Of a stretch of 64,000 bases of DNA, positions 60,850 through 64,000 are shown piece by piece. Below the pieces are notes generated by a model, which was not told where the DNA came from, ran no database searches, and saw nothing but the letters and a program-made list of their open reading frames with translations. The DNA comes from Furfurilactobacillus rossiae DSM 15814 (GTDB lineage Bacteria > Bacillota > Bacilli > Lactobacillales > Lactobacillaceae). Each line of letters begins with the position of its first letter. Position 1 is the stretch's first letter. The stretch lies in assembly GCF_000428925.1 (NCBI RefSeq), contig NZ_AUAW01000012.1:1-64000 (forward strand), in the 5' to 3' direction. The position numbers and the translations under genes are program-made.

Positions 60850-60943
60850 GATGAAGCGAACAACTGGGGATACCCAGATGGTGTGAAAATGCCATTTTTA
60901 TATATATTTTCACAAGCATTTGCTCAGTTGTAAAATGCTTCAT
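60850..60943 (+). promoter_or_regulatory. Structured 5' leader of the iol operon
   Basis: Right after the plus promoter, ATGAAGC (60851-60857) pairs with GCTTCAT (60937-60943) and ACAACTG (60860-60866) with CAGTTGT (60925-60931). Inside are a hairpin CTGGG/CCCAG (60864-60877) and TGTGAAAAT/ATTTTCACA (60882-60890 with 60906-60914). GCATTT/AAATGC (60916-60938) competes with the outer stems. No known riboswitch was recognised. An operator function for the dyads is the alternative. Confidence 0.5.
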
Positions 60944-60969
60944 ATCATAACATGAAAGGAGGTATTCAC

Positions 60970-61980
60970 ATGAGCAATGACAAAAAAATCACAATCGGGA
61001 TTATCGGTATGGGGCGTATTGGAAATGTTCATTTCAAAAATTTAAGGCAGATAGATAATGTCAAAATTGAATCAATTTGCGACATTCTCGCTAAGGATGA
61101 TTGGGTTGAAAAATATTCAGTGAAAAAAATCGTCAAGGATTATCACGAAGTGTTAGATGATTCTGATATTCAAGCGGTCTTGATCTGTACGCCTACAGAT
61201 TTACATCCACAAATGACTATTGACGCTGCTAAAGCGGGCAAAGATATTTTTTGCGAAAAGCCAGTCGGGTTTGACAATGCTGAAATTTTAAAAGCATTAG
61301 ACGCTGTCAAAAAAGCCGGCGTTAAATTCGAAGTCGGATTTAATCGTCGGTTTGATAAAAATTTTGATCGGATAGTCGATTATAGAAAAAATGGCAGTCT
61401 TGGAAATGAGCAGATATTAAAAATTACTTCTCGTGATCCGGAACCACCTTCGATGGATTATGTTCGTCATTCTGGCGGTATTTTCATGGACATGACGATT
61501 CATGACTTTGACATGGCAAGGTTCATTACTGGCGAAGAAGTTGATCGTGTATTTGTAACTGGCAACGTCATGATTAATGACGAGATTGGCAAGGCTGGAG
61601 ATATTGACACTGCCATCATTACATTAATGTTCAAGAATGGAATGATGGGTGTAATTGATAATAGTCGACAGGCCGTGTATGGATATGATCAGCGCATTGA
61701 ATTGTTTGGTTCGAAAGGCATGGCGCACGCCGATAATGTGACAGATTCGACGACGACCTATTCCTCAAAGGATAACGTTGCGGGAGATAAACCAATGTTC
61801 TTCTTTTTACAGCGTTACATGGATGCATATAAAAGAGAACTTGAATCATTCTTTGGTGCAGTTCGCGGAGAACACGAAGTCCAGTGCACATTTGAAGATG
61901 GTATTCGTGCGATTCGATTAGCTCAAGCAGCAAAGAAGTCATTAGATACAGGCGCAGTTGTTTCAGTTCAAGACATATAA
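60970..61980 (+). CDS. Inositol 2-dehydrogenase-like Gfo/Idh/MocA oxidoreductase
   Basis: 336 residues. NAD fold [17 protein letters not shown] motif [10 protein letters not shown], and C-terminal [11 protein letters not shown] and HDFDMARFI with the Lys/Asp/His catalytic set of inositol dehydrogenases. It oxidises an inositol to an inosose with NAD. Start at ATG 60970 after AAAGGAGG; the frame from 60952 precedes that site. First gene of the plus-strand iol operon; 16 bp separate it from iolE. Confidence 0.88.
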   Translation: MSNDKKITIGIIGMGRIGNVHFKNLRQIDNVKIESICDILAKDDWVEKYSVKKIVKDYHEVLDDSDIQAVLICTPTDLHPQMTIDAAKAGKDIFCEKPVGFDNAEILKALDAVKKAGVKFEVGFNRRFDKNFDRIVDYRKNGSLGNEQILKITSRDPEPPSMDYVRHSGGIFMDMTIHDFDMARFITGEEVDRVFVTGNVMINDEIGKAGDIDTAIITLMFKNGMMGVIDNSRQAVYGYDQRIELFGSKGMAHADNVTDSTTTYSSKDNVAGDKPMFFFLQRYMDAYKRELESFFGAVRGEHEVQCTFEDGIRAIRLAQAAKKSLDTGAVVSVQDI

Positions 61981-61996
61981 AACGGAGGCAATAGTT

Positions 61997-62905
61997 ATGG
62001 CATCAGATGTTAAAAACGACATTAAATGGGGTATTGCTCCAATTGGTTGGCGGAATGATGATATTCCATCAATTGGTAAAGAAAATAATCTTCAGCAATT
62101 ATTAAGCGACATTGTTGTCGCAGGGTTTGATGGCACCGAAGTGGGTGGTTTCTTCCCAGCACCAGAAAAGTTGAACTACGAACTTAAATTACGCAATCTA
62201 CACATTGCCGGTCAGTGGTTCAGTAGTTATATCATTCGTGACGGTATTGAAAAGGCGAGTGAAGCCTTTGAAAAACACTGTCAATTTTTGAAAGCGGTTA
62301 ATGCCCCAGTTGCTGTTGTCTCTGAACAAACGTATACGATTCAAAGATCTGATACAGCTAATATTTTCACGGACAAACCACATTTTACAGATAAAGAATG
62401 GGATGAAGTTTGCCAAGGGTTAAACCATTACGGTGAAATTGCTGCCAAGTATGGGATTAAGGTTGCCTATCATCACCACATGGGAACTGGCATTCAAACG
62501 AAAGAAGAAACGGATCGCTTGATGGCGAACACTGATCCAGACAAGGTCGGTCTGCTTTTCGATACAGGACATATTTATGTTTCTGATGGAGACTACATGA
62601 GCCTATTAAACGACCATATTGATCGAGTTGTTCATGTTCATTTCAAGGATGTTCGCAAAAAGCAGGAAGATGATTCACGTGCAAAGGGACTCACTTTCCA
62701 GCAAGCCTTTTTGAATGGGATGTTCACCGTGCCTGGTGATGGCGATTTGGATTTCAAACCTGTATTTAAAAAATTGGTTGAAAACAATTATAAGGGTTGG
62801 ATTGTTGTTGAAGCTGAACAGGATCCTGATAAAGCCAATCCACTGGAAATGGCTCAAATTGCCCGTAAGTACATCGATAATAATTTAATTTCTCAATTCA
62901 ACTAA
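61997..62905 (+). CDS. iolE: myo-Inosose-2 dehydratase
   Basis: 302 residues. The IolE signature [22 protein letters not shown] at the N-terminus is followed by [12 protein letters not shown], the metal-binding [10 protein letters not shown] and [12 protein letters not shown], and [12 protein letters not shown]. It dehydrates 2-keto-myo-inositol to the diketo compound in inositol breakdown. Start at ATG 61997 after CGGAGG. It is flanked by two inositol dehydrogenase-like genes in one operon. Confidence 0.95.
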   Translation: MASDVKNDIKWGIAPIGWRNDDIPSIGKENNLQQLLSDIVVAGFDGTEVGGFFPAPEKLNYELKLRNLHIAGQWFSSYIIRDGIEKASEAFEKHCQFLKAVNAPVAVVSEQTYTIQRSDTANIFTDKPHFTDKEWDEVCQGLNHYGEIAAKYGIKVAYHHHMGTGIQTKEETDRLMANTDPDKVGLLFDTGHIYVSDGDYMSLLNDHIDRVVHVHFKDVRKKQEDDSRAKGLTFQQAFLNGMFTVPGDGDLDFKPVFKKLVENNYKGWIVVEAEQDPDKANPLEMAQIARKYIDNNLISQFN

Positions 62906-62935
62906 AGCAATTAAAGAAAATAAGGAGATTACATC

Positions 62936-63973
62936 ATGGCTGAAACACATGTTACCAAAGTAGGGATTGTTGGTATTGGTTTTATTGGATCAGATCACTT
63001 ACACCGTTTGACGAAAACTATTGCTAACGTGGATGTCACTGCTGTTTGTGATATTGTACCCGGAAAAGCGCAGAAAGAATTGGACCGACAGGGGCTAACT
63101 GCTCATGACTATTTGGATTATCACGATTTGGTTAACGACCCAGATGTTGACGTTGTTGTATGTACTGCGAATAACGAAGCCCACTACGAAATTGTAATGG
63201 CAGCTTTAAAAGCCGGTAAGTTCACATTCTGTGAAAAGCCATTGGCATTGGATGCAAAACAATGTTTGGACATCATTGCCGAAGAAAAGAAATATGGCAA
63301 ACGGATGTTGCAGGTTGGATTCATGCGCCACTATGCACCTGAATATGTACAAATGAAGCAAATGATTGATGAGGGTAAAATTGGTGCGCCATTAATGATT
63401 GACGAACGCCATTACAACCAAACTCAGCCTGAAGAATATGATTCAAGTCGTTCAATTATTGAAACAGCAATTCACGAAATTGATTTGGATCACTGGCTAA
63501 TCAATGATGACTATGCAAATATTCGTGTCTTTAGTCCAAAGCAAACTAAGTACGTTCAAAATGCTAAGATTCAAGACCCAATGATTGTCATGATGGAAAC
63601 TAAGACTGGTATTAACATCATTATCGAAGTCTTTGTTCGTTGTCAGTATGGCTATGACATTAAGTGTGATGTCATTGGTGAAGAAGGGGTTCTGGAATTG
63701 CCAACGGTACCACAAGTTGCTACTCGTTTGAATGCTGAATACAGCACTGCCATTTTGACAGACTGGAAGGCTCGTTTCGAGAGTGCTTATGATATCGAAT
63801 TCCGTGACTTTATTGACCATGTTTCACAAGAAGAATCACCAGTTGGTCCATCTGCATGGGATGGTTACATTGCTGCCGTTACTGCGGACGCTGCCATCAC
63901 TTCATTGAACGATAAAGGTACTACCCAAGATTTGAGCTTCCCTGAAGCACCAGCTTTATACGCTGAAAAGTAA
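62936..63973 (+). CDS. iolG: myo-Inositol 2-dehydrogenase / D-chiro-inositol 3-dehydrogenase
   Basis: 345 residues. NAD fold VGIVGIGFIGSDHL, FCEKPLALD with catalytic Lys, VGFMRHYAPEY, and IHEIDLDHWL with catalytic Asp and His; this order matches Bacillus IolG. It oxidises myo-inositol to scyllo-inosose. AAGGAG precedes the ATG, 30 bp after iolE. A further GGAGG at 63989-63993 sits seven bases before position 64001, so the next operon gene starts just beyond the window. Confidence 0.93.
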   Translation: MAETHVTKVGIVGIGFIGSDHLHRLTKTIANVDVTAVCDIVPGKAQKELDRQGLTAHDYLDYHDLVNDPDVDVVVCTANNEAHYEIVMAALKAGKFTFCEKPLALDAKQCLDIIAEEKKYGKRMLQVGFMRHYAPEYVQMKQMIDEGKIGAPLMIDERHYNQTQPEEYDSSRSIIETAIHEIDLDHWLINDDYANIRVFSPKQTKYVQNAKIQDPMIVMMETKTGINIIIEVFVRCQYGYDIKCDVIGEEGVLELPTVPQVATRLNAEYSTAILTDWKARFESAYDIEFRDFIDHVSQEESPVGPSAWDGYIAAVTADAAITSLNDKGTTQDLSFPEAPALYAEK

Positions 63974-64000
63974 CGGTTATGGATTCTTGGAGGAATTAGC

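Overview
The window looks like the chromosome of a plant- or food-associated lactic acid bacterium of the family Lactobacillaceae. The reasons are LPxTG-type surface proteins with MucBP and Ig-like repeats, a PadR-controlled phenolic acid decarboxylase very close to the Lactobacillus type, NADH oxidase, moderate GC, AGGAGG ribosome binding sites and CcpA-type cre sites. I see no tRNA, rRNA, phage, CRISPR array or intact insertion sequence. Genus is not assigned.

Layout. 1-6.2 kb: 3' end of a MucBP surface protein, an amino acid permease and a Ca2+-type P-ATPase. 6.2-10.2 kb: padA-padR with twin PadR operators, a TMEM175-like channel and a GlcD-type FAD oxidase. 10.2-15.2 kb: two divergent pairs of a homologous ~165-nt structured RNA flank a secreted nuclease and a second P-ATPase. 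15.2-23.6 kb: TetR/PEBP/TauE set, nox, a BcrAB-like ABC transporter facing a two-component system, greA, a glycosyltransferase. 23.8-31.9 kb: a hydroaromatic (quinate/shikimate) locus with two MFS paralogues, LysR, quinate/shikimate dehydrogenase, AroD, ApbE and an FMN/FAD reductase, with cre sites. 32.5-37 kb: an Spx-like protein without its CXXC cysteines and a large LPKTG adhesin with seven exact 240-bp repeats. 37-45.7 kb: AlkZ-like protein, GntR, a frameshifted MazE remnant, a fluoride riboswitch in front of a proton-type P-ATPase, TetR, an amidohydrolase-type decarboxylase, DUF915 hydrolase, GNAT and flavodoxin. 45.8-56.5 kb: S41 peptidase/Rgg, aldo/keto reductase followed by another structured RNA, SDR/TetR with operators inside both promoter spacers, YczE-like protein, acyltransferase, zwf, ABM monooxygenase, nucleoside hydrolase. 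56.6-64 kb: divergent inositol (iol) cluster continuing past the right edge.

How the genes work together. A plant-compound theme recurs: PadA decarboxylates hydroxycinnamates, the 26-32 kb operon can take quinate to shikimate and probably reduce the ring double bond as an electron sink, an amidohydrolase resembles hydroxybenzoate decarboxylases, and the iol genes handle cyclitols. The most unusual items are the repeated structured RNAs, the hydroaromatic reductase operon with a non-fumarate active site, and the fluoride switch driving a proton pump.
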